Source of the DNA: Lentinula raphanica | Taxonomy: Eukaryota; Basidiomycota; Agaricomycetes; Agaricales; Omphalotaceae | NCBI GenBank assembly: GCA_027919835.1 | Contig: JANVFP010000007.1 | Coordinates: forward strand, 992,001 to 1,056,000 | Length of the DNA stretch: 64,000 nucleotides | Direction of reading: 5' to 3' | Shown: positions 22,047 through 34,679 of the stretch, in pieces | Position numbering within the stretch: position 1 is the first letter of the stretch | How the letters are laid out: every line of letters starts with the position of its first letter | Translations under genes and position numbers: made by a program | The notes under the pieces: model-generated | Database searches by the model: none | The model's input: the letters and a program-made list of their open reading frames with translations, nothing else | What the model was told of the DNA's origin: nothing

Positions 22047-25000
22047 GTTCATGAAGACTAGATCATCTTCGATATCGGCAACAAGGTCGTCAAAGGTTTG
22101 AGGCATGATGCGCAGGTTTTCACGAAATTGATCAGGTTGGTCGGTTTTCCAAACATCAAGGATATGTCGCAGATGACCAGGAGGGCGGCGATATCGGTTG
22201 CGAGGGCGGAGGTAGCGCTGGCTGTATAGCCTTTCGATACAGGTCATGACATACTCTGCCTGTTTTCCAGCCATATCCCAGTCATCGGCATCGCTATCAT
22301 CACTATCCATCTCGGTATCTGCGAGTTCACCTTCAGAAACAGACCCACTACTACTCCCTGTGCTATCTGAAGAGCTCAGGTATGATTTTTGAAGCCTTTG
22401 AGCCTTCATACGCCAGTGAATGCGATGTAGATGATGTCTCTGAACTATTTTCGTATGAATATCCTGAGATCAATATGGCGGTGTCAGAGCTGATGGCTCA
22501 GAAGACGTTGAAGATAAGGCTGAGGATGAAGATGAAGACGAGACTGAATCTGATGATGTGGATGTGGATGAATCAGAAGAGCTGGATGTTGAAGTAGAGC
22601 TGCCACCTCCGGAGATCATGTCTGAATCTGAGCTGGATGTGCTGTCACCAGTCAATTCACTGGATTGAACACCAAAGAAGTAGGGAAACAGAAGTGGCAA
22701 GATCTCGTCTCGAACAAACTCCTCAGGATAGCCAGCTTCGCAGAACTCGGTGATGGCAATTTGCAGCTCGATCCTATCCAGATGGTGTTGGGTTTTCCAG
22801 AATGAGACATACAGCCTCAAGAGGTTGATGACAGCTTGCTGGCGTTCAGTATATCTGCCCATAGACGGTGTACAAAGGGTAGAAATCTGTTTATTGTGGC
22901 ATCGGAGAGGATGGTCTGCAAGAACAAGACGATTTGCATGACTTGGAATTACATAATCACTATTTTCCCACTGCCAGATATGCCAAGCTCTCCGCCAGTA
23001 TGACCTTTGCGGAGAGCTTGGCACACAGTACTTATGTCCATTTATAGAAGTCAAAGCAATCATATGTACGATGCGGAATCGATTCAGAATCGAAATGGAA
23101 TTGGAGTAGAAACGGGTCATTCAGAGTTGATGTACGATTCTGAACCCGATTCTGCAACCAGAATCGAATTTTGAATCAGATGTTGAATCGGGTCAGAATC
23201 GTCGACTCTGACTAACCCTATTTTCACCGAGATTTTTGAGAATTTCAACGGGAGGGTTGTTTTTGTCAATGACTGCTTTATGTTTTGACTATAATAGTGT
23301 GCCGGTGTCAGTTATGATTGAAGGTCATTGTGATCTGGTGACAACGTACCGCAAGGTTGACCCACATATTCAAGTCACCATCTGTGTATTGATAATGGTC
23401 ACTGCTGCTAAGCACATAGCAAGGTGCTTGACAAGTGGAGCATCGCGTTTCTTTCCGAAGAGAAACCAGCAATGCCGCATCAGACATAGACGCAACTTGC
23501 TCAGAACCAGCCGCAGCAGCGGAGGAGGAATTCTTGGTCAGCTGACATTATTGAGTGTTAGCATTTCACCATATCTGTGTTTTGCAAACGATGAACATAC
23601 CTTTGAACTATCCTTGACTGGAGCCTTGTCTACCGGGGTCTTGTCGAGGATTGTGATTGACCAGCTCTGCTTTTGCTGGCGCGCAGTCCGTGAATCAAGA
23701 TAACCTTCGACACTTCGAATGAGATTGATCCAGTCTTGTTCGCATTCAAGCAGAATATCGTTTGGTCCTTCGTGAGCCTTTGCTTTCGGTTTGTATGAAG
23801 GCAGGTATGATATATTGCGAAGGAGGGAAACCCGTGTGTCCATTGCCGCTGCCAACTTGTTCATAAAGGTATCAAAGTTCGTGTGGGATGTAATGGTGGA
23901 AAGATTCCGTTTCGAACTGCGATATGGAACTTCAAACGGGATCTTGAACTGCCGAACAGACTTGACATGTGCAGTCCAAGGGTCTTCGCTGTCATCTGAG
24001 CAAATAACTGTATGTAAATGTAAAAGCGGTAAGGCATTATGAGAAATCGATGCACCGTTATCATCTTCACTCTCACTACCAATATCCATGGCTTCTGTAG
24101 GTTTTCTCTTTGTCTGAGAATATGCAGTTCGTTGATCATTCAAGTAGCGGTCGTCATTGTCTGGATAAGCATTGCTGTGATTTTGGATGGTGTCTGGGAA
24201 GAGAGCATCATCATCCGAGTTCAGAATACTAGTAGTGTTCAAGGTAGGTGAGCTCGGTGCCCTATAATGGATGGTAGGCTGGGGTACTGGTGTAGAATGG
24301 ATTTGAGCTTTTCTGCTGCGGTGGACTGAGGATGTAGCTGCTGCAGTGGTGTGAGAGCGCACAGGAGTAGCCTGCTGAAAGACACCAGCAGCATTGGAGA
24401 GTGACATCAATGCTGCAGCTGCAGTAGTGTCGTCTTCATCTATGGTATCTAATGCCAGGCTATGACCAGCAGGATGTACCCTGTCATAAGCCGGAATACC
24501 ACAGTGGTAAGGTTTTGGAGTAGGACGAGTAGGAGGAGGAGAAAGTGTTGCAGAAGCTGAACCACTGCTGTTTTTGTTTTCATGTTCATGTGCTGATGAC
24601 GCTGATGCTGGCTGTTTGGCTTTGCGCTTGCCAGATGTCCTTCGCCTGGCATTGGCCTGGTTTCCCATGCAGATGCAAATGTGAGGTGGTGAACAAACAA
24701 AAAATGGTTGTTGTCAGGGTCAGGTTCCAATTTCACATTGGTACATTCATCTTGTACAACAAGCAGCCTGGGGCACACTTCTATGCAACCTTGCGAGCAT
24801 CATATCTAATTTGCGTGGATATCTGACAACAGGAAGAGGCGTTATTCATGTTTTGAGACAATTTGGCCTCAAAAATCTGCAGTATATAAGATTTTCATAT
24901 TCTCCAAATCTGACTATGGGGCTGTCTGGAGCTATATTACCGCTGTTAAACGCACTCAAAATTGAAGGAATCGGTCAAGAAACGAGCGAGATATTGCTGT

Positions 25001-25074
25001 TTTAGTTTTGGACGGTTTTCGAGCAAAAGAGATGAAGCGTGCAAACGAGGCACCAACTCTTGTGAAAACAGCAA

Positions 25075-25500
25075 TAAATCGAAATAATGCATGGATAGAA
25101 CATTCAGTTAATTCTATACCTTCACTACACATTACTACCACACGGTCTTTATCACCTACATTACCGACTACCACACTGTCTTTACGACGTGCATCACTAC
25201 TATGATCACACAGTCGCTAAATTTTATATAACATTGGTTCAATCTGCATATGCGCTGAAATTTATATAGAGTGCGCTGGTAAGTTATGGAGTGCGCTGGT
25301 AAGTCATGGAGTGCGCTGTTTGGTTATGGAGTGCGCAGAGCAACTCAGAGTGCGCAATTGAACCAGTGGATGCCAGAATTCTAGCGAAAAAAATATAGAG
25401 TTGAGGCGCTGAGGAAGTGAGAAGGCGCTGAGGAATGTACAAAGCGCTAATAATTTTTGTACAGAAATCACGTCATAGCAGACCTTCTCCCCCCATACCA
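25075..25500. repeat. Spacer with short GAGTGCGCTG tandem repeats
   Basis: About four copies of a unit of some 23 bp built on 'gagtgcgctggtaagttatg' lie between about 25265 and 25345, followed by AGGCGCTGAGGAA-type repeats to 25450. No gene is seen. Confidence 0.6.
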
Positions 25501-28500
25501 TGTCAATCTATCTCGCTTTGTTTGGGCTAGCAAGCCACGACGGAGGTATGTGCGATGGATTTATCATTTCAATAAACGGGTATCGGATACATAATACTCT
25601 GGAAACACAGGCATACGACCATAATACTACCGAAACCCTCCATTCCGCTGCTGTCTTCTTATAAAATGCTCGTACTCAATGCATGTCATGACAACAAGGA
25701 AGACGACCCCAATATAGCACACAACTTCACTCCTCGAACTCTAAAAACCGCGTCATAGTCTCGACCAAAGGCAGTGGTACGAAACCTTGGAGCAGATCTC
25801 TTCCTTTCTACGAGCCCAATCCCGGACCCTTCTTCCGTTTCCCCAGGTAGACTCTCATAGAATGTGTATGAATCACCATCGACATCTACCCCTTCACCGT
25901 ATCGTTACGCCTCATGTGGTTCCACACGACGAAATTAACAGTGTCTGCTATAGGACAATCACTGTCAGTTCGTTTCGGAGGGGAGCTAGGACACCTGTCA
26001 AGTTCCAACAAGATAACCGAGTTGCATGTCACGTTTGGCGTCGGGGCTTACTATTGAACAGATTGCGTGTCTGAGGAGAAGACAAAAATTGAGCTGCTAA
26101 TAGGGAGAGCAAAAGGCGGTGGGGAGACTAGGGGAGAGAGGCAATAACTGTTTCGAAGGTATGTTTCCCTCTCCCTCTCGCTCACTCTTTGCCTCTGGCT
26201 TATCTCATTTCAGGTTCTAGTGGCTGACCCGTCTTCTGCCAATATTGTGCCCCCTCTCCGTCTCGAATACACAAAACATCTGGATCAACGCCAGCGACTA
26301 CCAGTTGCAAACAAAACAACAATCGGAATGACGAGACAAAATGCACGATGAGAAACGAGGAACTCAAACTTTTGTTTCGCGTTCACTGTGACTTACGGAC
26401 GGAGAGACATAAAGGGAAAGGGGATGGGTACGGGTATGGGTACTCGAAGGAAAAAGTCGAACACGGGGCTCAGTACGCGATAACTCAAGATACTAGTACA
26501 TATAGCATGGGACGTTCTGAACATTCCGTGTCTTGCCTCGTACACCTGCACCTTCGGTGCTCACATCCTCCCAAGCTTTCTTCATACCTCTCCACTTCCT
26601 TCCACACCCTTTTTCATCCCACCCTTTCTCTCTCTAAGCCCACTCAAGCTCCATCGATCTCCAGGTTCTCTCCCTCGGCCCCTCTCCCTCTCCCCTCTCT
26701 TCCCTTTTCCGCCCCTTTCGCCATCGTCGTTATTCTTCCCCTCCTCCAAACGGAGCTATGGACTAAGAAAGAGGGAATGAGGGGGGAATGACTCAACGTA
26801 CGTCGTATATCAGATATCGAAGTTCGTCTGTGGTTGTTCCCTCTTCCATTGGAAAGGAATAGCTCAACCAATCGCTCAAGGATCTGGCTCAACAACCACA
26901 TCTCACCGGCACCTGCCACGATCATTGCCAGATAAACAGGAACAACGGAAACCCTCAGAGACGAATTGCCACGACGAGACTGCAGTTGCAGAAGAAGACA
27001 TAATGTCGAGAATTTGGAAAGTTGACGTTCCCCCGTTCGGTCATGTTACGGGCTCGAAGGAGAGATGGAGGAGGGAAGAGGGTCACCGAGGACCGATTAC
27101 AACGTCGAAGGGCTTGGGGAAGGTAGATTGATATGAAGGAAAATCCGGGTTTTCGTCAATGCATCCATGGCCCACAGGCTGATACGACCATCGCCATCGA
27201 ATGTCGCACATGGACCTCTTGCATCTTTCTCAGTCCCGTACCTCCTTCAGCTTCTTCCTTAAACCACACTCGGATACTCGAAATCTGATCGTGCATGACT
27301 TGGACTTCGTCTCGACGATGGGATGGTCAAAAGAGATATACAGTTTACGAGAACTTGCACGAAAATCGGTGGGGTTGTGATGTCTTTTGGGAATGATGCG
27401 TACGGGAAGAAACCAGAGAGAACATGTATGGAAAGAACTCCCAATCTTGGTACGCCGAATCTTTTGTCTTCAAAGATGTTTTGTGTGTGAACGCGAAACA
27501 GAGACTACGATCGTCGTCCTTAGGCCTCAAGGCCTCATCATTCAACGTCAACGTCAACACCATTGCACCCATTTCAAACCTCATCCAAGATCTCAGTCTG
27601 TTCATGAGTTGCCCATCTCATGCCTACTCACACTCTATAGTCTCAACCCCTTCTCTCACTCACTCACCCGTATCCTCCGTCTTCTCAACGTCCCTTCGAG
27701 GATTGGAAAGAATCTTGTTCTCGTACTCAGGCTTTTCGCCGGGGGTTTGATAAAAGGCTTGAATCAAAGCCGTGCAAGTAGTGCTAAGTTCCCTCGACGC
27801 TCCTCGATGCCTTTCGACCCTGGACTAGGCTTCAAAAGTCTCAAGGTCTGTCTTGTTTCTTCCCTTGGTTGGAGGGATGCCAACGAGTTACGAGGACGAA
27901 ATGGATGATACAATGTAATCAATAGCTCTGACGAGAACGGTAGAAGGAGTGTATTTGGGAGAATTCTGGGTACTTGGGAGTCATGGAGGACGAAGAATAG
28001 AGGAAAGAAGATTGATTGAAAACCTCAACTTGCATTTAAATTGGCTCCCCGAACTCGACGTCCACACGGGCACGATTTGCGCTTTGTCTGGACTATGGAA
28101 TAGCTAGAAAGGAGTGATATGAAATCATAGGTGGATACGCTGGGGATCCATGACAGGGATTTGATATTCCTTGATATTCCAATGTTACATCAAACATCCG
28201 GCCCGATAGCGATGTCGGTGGGTGAAAAAGAAATTAATTCGAAAAGGAAATTTTCCTAAAAAGGAAAAAAAAGAGAAAGGGAAGAAAAGCATTGTTGCCA
28301 CTCCCTATGTCTTCAAATCCTTCTCAACTATAGCTGGCATGCACTGTACCTTGGCAATGAATACTCTGCTTGAAAAATATGAACTGTCAATATTCCTTGA
28401 GCAACAAAATTTGATAAATACTGGATTCCCAAGATTGTGCACCTATTAGTGAGGCTGGAAAGCTCATTTCCAATGATTTGAATTTTCAGCTCATTGAGCA

Positions 28501-31500
28501 TGTAGGTCAGCTTCAATGTGATTTTTTGAGATGCTGCTTGTGTGGCAGGTCAAAGAACTCATTCTAAAATATGATTTTTTCAAAAATGATACATAAAAGG
28601 TAATTTCGGAATACTGTCGCATTCCATAACTGGATTTAGCGCCCACCAGCGCCTAATCGCTTGCTTGTCGAGGAATGCACATTTCTTCTCAAATTTTCAT
28701 TGAAGCCCTTCAGATTAATTGATTGCCTTGAATTCTTGCATGAATATGGTTCTGCTTGCCTCATACACTCATTATTTTTCAATAGCAGAGGTGAATATGG
28801 GAGGATTAATCATTACTGAAGTACTAATGTTATGATACTGGTCTCCATTGGCTATGTTGGTTTTGACTAACTCTACAATGGTACTATCTATGAAATTGAA
28901 TTTGAACCTCAAGGCATTGCCTAACCCTTGCCAGACAATGAAAACAGTGGGTGTTGCGAGCAAGTATGCGGAGTTGAGCTTGGGAATGTGGCTGTGCGAT
29001 TATGCAATCAGTATCCGGTATCAGTATCTTCCACCGACACCGATACCGCCCCAAACATCCGAAGGTCCTGTATCTTCTCTTCCTACACCGCTTTGATGTT
29101 CAAACATTCAGCATTCTCTCAAACACCAAATCAGTGAACACCTTTTATACCACCCTCGCTCCGTCTTCATCCCGTACGGCTTGGTAAAAACTCTCAAACT
29201 CGGTCTCTTTTTCAATCCCCTTTCTGCTCGCTTCGTCCGCTTTCCCTTTTCTCCACCCCCTTCTTATTACTCCAACTCTCCCCAAATGGACTCGCGGATT
29301 CGGCCACGGGGACAACCTTTGTCAAGTATGTGCTGAAAAGTGATAACGGATTTGTCCACTGAAACAGAATCGACACCTAAATCTAGCATCACCTTGAACA
29401 TCTCAGGCCCCTCACGCCCTTAGTCCTACCTTCCCTCTCATTGCGCGCTCACACCCAGCTACGAGTCCATCCATCATCCAATCATCCAACGAACCTCGTA
29501 CTCGCACACCGTATCCCCCGATTTTCGTGCTATGCGCTTCCTCTTTAGCACGATCTGTATGAGACAATCCGGAGGTTTGAGTTTACGCAGGGAGTCCAGC
29601 GCTGCTCGTGCTTTTAGAACCTTAGGTGTTCTTGTCAGTGTTATTCGACGGCCGAAGCCTTACTTGCAACCTCAATAATCAGGGAGATATGTATGCTGTC
29701 GCTCGCGAAGCTATCCCATGCTTCTACACAAGCTTGACGTCGACACTGCAGGCTCGGTGGAAAGCTTCGTTGAAGGGAACTGGGTTGTTCTTTGGGGATA
29801 TGGGTCATTTTCGAGTCGGTAGGAGAACACCATGAGTAGGACCTGAGTTGAGGCGGGTGCCAAATCCTCCAGTGAGCGCGGGGTATTGTGCAAGAAGGGC
29901 GTTGGATTATGTTTGCCCCCTACGACTAGTCCATAGGATGTGAGAAAGACGGATGCGTATTAGAAGTATATCAGAAGTAGATTGACCAGACGAGTCCTCG
30001 CCAGCTTCTTCATCACATCGTCTATGCATAGTCGCTGGGCGATTCTTGGTATGGTTTTTGTGTTCGTTTGAGTATGATACACCTCGATTCGCGTACGAAA
30101 ATTCAAACGCAGATCAGAGTAAAGAGAAAAAAATTAGGCGCTAGTTTGTGTTCTCTTTGGGCGCTTGTTGTAACTCCTTTACCTCCGCCACCTTGGACAA
30201 CTTTTCAACCTTATTTTTCCGCCGACGATGGCTCAAACCGAGGGCAGGCACCAGCCAACGCGTTTAAAGAAAAAACCACGCGAGAGCAGGGCACGGGGAG
30301 GAGAGGGAACAGATCTCGTTCAGCATGCAGGACAACGAACTTTAGGTATGCACGAACTCATATCACGGAGAAGAAAGTATAATGTACATGACTTACAGCT
30401 CGATACCTACCGGCAACGATGCTCACTCTGCTCAACCCTGTACTTCATCTCAGTGCATAACGTGGGTTTCGACGACGACGGAGAACCCTTCGTTGTAACT
30501 CAAACAAATCCAGGTTCATTCATCATGCACATACTTGGCTTCCATACTCGAATTTGCTGTACATGACAAAAGGGTCTAAACTCCTCAAAAGCTCAGTTTG
30601 TTGTCCGCACGCCTAGCTTACCGTGCACGAGGAGTACAGGATTGGCAGAAGAAATTCCACACAACCTCCTCCAAAACCCGTCCGAAGTACGTTCTTCATT
30701 TCCAGCCATACCCTTACCCCACGTCCTGTGTCGCAAGAACGATATACAGCCATAGCTCTGGGTCTTCTCTCGACTTCTAAACATCTCCCTCCCTTTTCTA
30801 TTCGAGGTTATCGAGGTTATATCTTCCCCAGATGGACTCAGACTTGGCGTAAAATCAATTATTGAATCACCCTTCCCCTCTCCTTCAATCCATCCAACGA
30901 ATTCTCGTGGACTATGCGCGTGCAGCTCCGCGGTATATCACTTCTTTGCTCTCTGGGGCAAATGAGAAGAGGAGCCCTCGACGGCGGGTCGTACAGACGC
31001 CGCTCGTTTGGAGGACTAGTGGGAAGATTTGGTCAGATTATGGAATAGATTACGTTCTGGGGGATTTTGAGCTTCGACGCGGAAGTTGGAGAGCAAGTGA
31101 TAGCAAGATCCGGGGATGTTGAGGGACAACGGGGAGAAGGAGAAGGAGGCTGTTTTGAGGTGTAACATGTAACAATTTGAGGTATCGTTTCTTTCTCGCT
31201 TGATCTTCTCGCTTTGGCTTACCCGGACTTTCCTTCACTTCAGACTCGTTCCTAGTTATTGAATATCACAATCGTTCCAACTTTCGCCTCAAATGCACAA
31301 ACGATCTGCATCAACTTCATCAATGAACTCTAGACACTGACAGAGTCCACAACCAAATGGACCGGAAATTTGGGACGAAATGTCGACGAAGAGAACGATG
31401 GGAACCTGGGAGGGAGGGGAGGCATCGCAGAGGATTCGGAGGAGGGGTTGAACGAGGTTGGTGACGAGGTTTGGAGATCGCCAATCGCGTGACGCCTTGA

Positions 31501-33880
31501 TCCATAACATGATCCTCTCACGCCTTGCTTCTACATTCTTCAGTACGGTCAACGTTGCCATGTTACCCTCCAACTCTGTCTACATGAACCCATTTCCACC
31601 TCCTCCACGATCCTCTTATCAATCCCCTCCCTTCGATCTTGAACGTTTGAACCTTCATCGACATCAGGATTTCTTCTTCTTCAGGCTATCTTCCCATCCC
31701 TCCCCGTCAATGGATCAACAATCGGAGACGAATGTCCCGTTCAAACATACGCGTGCGTGGACTCAACCTTGGCTGAAGGAAGAACGAAGACGATGCATGG
31801 AAGGGAGGGGGCCTACAAGGACTCGCAGGAGAACCGAGAGGTGGACGTCAGCTATCGATATATCAATAGCAGTATCAACCACGCTGCTGCACCTCATCAT
31901 CCTTTTCAGAACAGATCTACAGCTCATTGCCATGCTCTCTTTTGGTACAACCATTGCCCTCCTCTCGCGGTCTGTTGTCGGAAGAACTCTCAATCACAGG
32001 TGTCATTGTCTTTGTCCCTCTGACTTTCCCTTTCGGAGTCCCTCCATCCCTGTCGTGGCACCTTCTCCTCGTTCTCTTGAATTTCTTCTCGTTCTTTCTC
32101 ACAAGCTGGGAAGGAGAAGGACCATCTAGCATGTCAAGCTCAACAACAACAACCACACATTCTCGTCGTCCGTTGTAACGATCGCGGATTCCTCTACTTC
32201 GACCCCTCGTCTCGCTTGGAGGGGTAGTGGGGAGTCTTGATCAGATATGGGATAGATCACGTTCGGAGGGTTTGAGCTTTGAGGAGATATCGGATATTCA
32301 GACGGAAGTAGGATGACATTGAACTCGAGAACGGGGAGAAGGAGGAGGAGGAGGAGGAGGGTGAATCGCCGTATAACGTGTAATATTTTGAGGTAATGTT
32401 TCCTCTTCCCGTTCTTTCTTCGCTTCTGCTGACCTTCTCTTCTCCACTCAGTGAACATCAAGACACACTCTCTTTGTGTCGACCTCCAGACGGATCGCCG
32501 ACGGAGACCACAACTAAACAGCTTGGAGGGAAGCTTCAGAGGTGAAACAAGGGGTCGATGAAAACAACGATGGGAATTCCGGAGGGCTGGAAGGGAAGGG
32601 TCGTAGAGAACTTGAAGGATGGGCCGGGAAAGGTGTCTACCAAGTCAAAAACGGGCTTATACGATGTCCGAATGTACAACGTGAGTGTTTTATGTATGTA
32701 TTCTCCCATCTGGTGTTCAAACATTCAGGTCTGCAGAGCGTTCAGTCTCAACTCTTTCGCGTCAACCGTCGAGCTCAAACATCGATCCTCTTCGAAACCC
32801 CATCACCACCCACCACCGATCCCCTACCAATCCACTCTCGTCCTTTACATCCCGATCTTTCTTGACGCCAAGCTCTTCCTCTTTTTGACCCATTTGCTCT
32901 CCATTCCCTTCGTCAGCTTCATTCGACGAGATGTGGGATTTGGAAACTTCGACGTTGGAGCGTGCATGTGAATCGACTTGACTAACACTTACGGAAGAAT
33001 GAAACGGAAGGATCAAAGGGTGGGTTTTTACAAGGACTTGCAGGAGAATTCAATAGCTTTCTCCACCTTATCGTGTCTGCCCTGGCTCTCAGTACAGCCT
33101 GTACCCTTCTCTGGTGGTGAAGACTCTTGTTATGCACCTGCTTACACCCTCTATCTATTGAACTCTCGGTCTCAGGCATTTCTCCCTTCTGATCTTTTCA
33201 TCTTCCTTATCTCTCCAACCTCCTATGTGGACCCACTCCGCTGATTAGGAAGCGGGCACAATCCTTGACCCTCATTTCATGTCGTTGAAAGCTCTTCAGA
33301 GAGCATATCACAGATATGGGTGGGCTGAAGAGAGGAGATCAGGATAGTGCGCAAGACATTTTGATTGAACACGTCAGGTTTTCCGATATCATCAACATGT
33401 CTCTTGTCGTCTTCCACAGCATTTCTCCCATTTATACCATCATCATCTACTCCTCCCTCAAGAGCAATCCCTGATTCAACCACAAGCCCACAAATGCGAT
33501 CCCGTGTCATTTCTAGTTCTTGACCACCACAACTGTCTCTCACTGATATCATCTAGTACCCTTTCTGTTCCAAATGTGCAAGATGTCTGCGTTGGCGACT
33601 TTGACGGCAACTACCTAGTTCACCTCTGGCAAATGAACCAATGGCACACAAGAATTGTATGAAAAGGATTTTGAGATCTCAATTTCAATATTTGAATGCC
33701 TGGTATGGAACATCGTCAACAAAAGGATCAAAGGCATCAAAGGGGACTCGGACACGTTGAACATGACGCGCACTCATTGCATCATGGAAACGCAGATGGC
33801 TGAAGAGATCACACGCACGGGGCGCGTCAACCATTGACGAAAACGTGGAACATTTTGAACATTCAGTGTCTTGCCCTGAA
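25501..33880. other. GC-richer stretch of decayed, partly duplicated sequence, no intact gene seen
   Basis: Base composition is visibly higher in G+C than the flanking elements. Many short frames exist on both strands, but none shows a recognisable domain or consistent splice structure. Two blocks are diverged copies of each other: about 31000-31240 and 32205-32450. They share 'gggaag/gagt..tggtcagat..tgggatagat' and a purine-rich 'ggggagaaggaggag' stretch followed by 'taacgtgtaa..atttgaggta'. A third weaker relative may lie near 26050-26210. Similar pairing is seen for 31319-31450 with 32500-32640. The segment at 28200-28760 is more AT-rich. This may be an old duplicated gene or element beyond recognition. 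Confidence 0.4.
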
Positions 33881-33913
33881 CACCTTCGGAAGGGTTGTTG
33901 AAAACATCTACTG

Positions 33914-34330
33914 CTACATTGTTAAAATCTTCTCCACCCATTCCTTCCCTCCATCCTCCCACTCATCCCAACATATTGCCAAACCCAATGTATCCCTCCC
34001 GGGACACTCCTCCCTCGGATTCCCTCTCCTCCTCTGCACCCCATTCCCCCCCTCCCCCTTCTCCACCACCAACACCCTTGCCCACCTTCTCACCCCCTCC
34101 TCCCTCATCCCCATCTTCCTCGCCAGCCCAACACTCCCCCCATTCTTCACATTCGCTGACCACTGCACCCTCCTGAGCCCCAACCCTCCTTCATCCGGGA
34201 CGTCCAATGCATAGCGCATCAAGAGGCCAACCATATGCAATCTGACATGGGTGCGTAGGAAGCGGGGAACTTCCTCATTGCAGGTTGAGCTTGCTGCAGA
34301 CGGGGTTGTCAGTCCCGGCGGTTCCTATTT
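33914..34330 (-). pseudogene. GNAT-family N-acetyltransferase relic
   Basis: The minus-strand reading contains 'GLGLRRVQWSANVKNGGSVG', 'LARKMGMREEGVRRWARVL' and a C-terminal 'RDTLGLAICWDEWEDGGKEW' block. This is the typical C-terminal half of fungal Acetyltransf_3-type GNAT proteins, which bind acetyl-CoA and acylate small molecules or proteins. The preceding 'RTHVRLHMVGLLMRYALD' agrees with the strand-helix before it. The first half of the fold, including the start, is not present upstream (above 34330), so this is a fragment. The asparagine usual in the 'N-x-SV' acetyl-CoA helix reads NGGSV, a minor change. Confidence 0.6.
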
Positions 34331-34679
34331 GGGACCCCACTGAATGGTGGAGCCATGTACAATTCATTCATTCATTCATAGAAGCCTGGTCTAGTTCTAA
34401 GTACAATTTCTTGTGAGAATCATTGTCCAAATTGAGATAATATACTGATAAGAATGTGATAAGAAAAACCAGGGGCTGTTGCAGGAGCCTATTGAATAGA
34501 TGAACCAAGATATAAGATTGATGCTGATATAAAATGTATATAATATCATAGCACCTGTCAAGTATTAAATCAGGTGCTTTTTCAAGGGTACATATAAAAG
34601 AGCTCTTGCCTTCATACATTTCTACTCTCACCCATCAACACTTATCTTTCGCTGACATCAATAAGTCAAAGCACCATAT
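34331..34679. other. Intergenic spacer upstream of the NACHT-ankyrin gene
   Basis: Contains a short CATT tandem run ('ttcattcattcattcata', about 34362-34380) and AT-rich sequence. It probably holds the promoter of the NACHT-ankyrin gene, with 'tacatataaaag' near 34590 as a TATA-like element. Confidence 0.4.

Larger units (their letters stand above)
17229..22862 (-). pseudogene. PIF/Harbinger DDE transposase, split by fold-back element
   Basis: The minus-strand reading starts near 22862 (MGRYTERQQ). It passes a serine-rich linker and a helical region ('FRENLRIMPQTFDDLVADI'), then is interrupted at 22046 by the fold-back element. It resumes at 18354 with 'SSQNEQIPVSDQLAITLY' and 'GNGANLQQVANWSG'. 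One target copy restores the frame ('LVFMNSSQNEQ'). The DDE_4-type core follows: 'CMVDGTLVVLAE' (first D), 'DFGFGFTGSTHDS' (second D region) and 'VRIRSEHAIGFLKGRFQSL' (E). A 1-nt deletion in an A run (about 18226-18233) shifts frame before 'LATKRVMTALL'. The insertion plus this frameshift make the copy dead. Short introns lie near 17715-17775 and 17930-17985. Confidence 0.8.
15467..23219. mobile_element. PIF/Harbinger element (7.75 kb with a fold-back insertion inside)
   Basis: The ends are inverted repeats beginning AGGGTTAGTCAGAGTCGACG, followed by subterminal GATTCTGA/TCAGAATC repeats at both ends (about 15480-15630 and 23065-23210). The 3-bp flank ATT is present on both sides (15464-15466, 23220-23222), matching the 3-bp duplication known for this superfamily. 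It carries two divergent-function genes: a DDE transposase (minus strand) and a DNA-binding accessory gene (plus strand). Without the fold-back insertion it would be about 4.05 kb. Its removal repairs the SAM-like gene exactly. Confidence 0.85.
14837..24668 (-). pseudogene. Second gene of the Tc1-type element: Ser/Pro-rich protein with C-terminal SAM-like domain, split by Harbinger
   Basis: The ATG is at 24668 and the stop at 14837. The upstream part reads 24668-23601, 23541-23350 and 23288-23223, with introns of 59 and 61 nt. It then hits the Harbinger element, and the last part is 15463-14837. Joining the two sides with one ATT target copy gives a continuous frame through 'LKNLGENLSQQNRRTTSTV'. 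The product begins with a basic, low-complexity N-terminus and has a Cys-x2-Cys-x3-Cys cluster ('CSTCQAPC'). It ends in a tryptophan-led segment ('WLPQIDMDPERSKWGGNY') and a SAM-like helical domain ('GLFDMEDLSGLKEETLSQL', 'GYAQRLIRWAKEDLG'). This C-terminal pattern recurs in Agaricomycete proteins of unknown role. Lying inside the Tc1-type repeats, it is probably an element-borne accessory gene; the host-gene alternative is less likely. Confidence 0.6.
13278..25074. mobile_element. Tc1/mariner-type element with long terminal inverted repeats, nested insertions inside
   Basis: The left end 13278-13584 and the right end 24769-25074 are inverted copies of about 306 bp beginning TTGCTGTTTTCACAAGAG. 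They differ mostly by transitions. Each outer end abuts a TA (13276-13277 and 25075-25076), the usual Tc1/mariner target duplication. Inside are a Tc1-type transposase gene (plus strand) and a convergent second gene (minus strand). A Harbinger element of 7.75 kb has inserted into the second gene. Without it the element would be about 4.04 kb. Confidence 0.75.

Noticed and set aside
26348..26791. A 147-codon plus-strand open frame
   Set aside because: Its second half is a pyrimidine tract and no family features are visible.
31458..32129. A 223-codon plus-strand open frame in the GC-richer block
   Set aside because: No domain, no splice context, biased toward Ser/Pro/Leu from pyrimidine-rich DNA, and the corresponding duplicated segment does not keep the frame.
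33895..34214. Proline/serine-rich plus-strand frames
   Set aside because: The opposite strand encodes a recognisable GNAT C-terminal half, so these are shadows.
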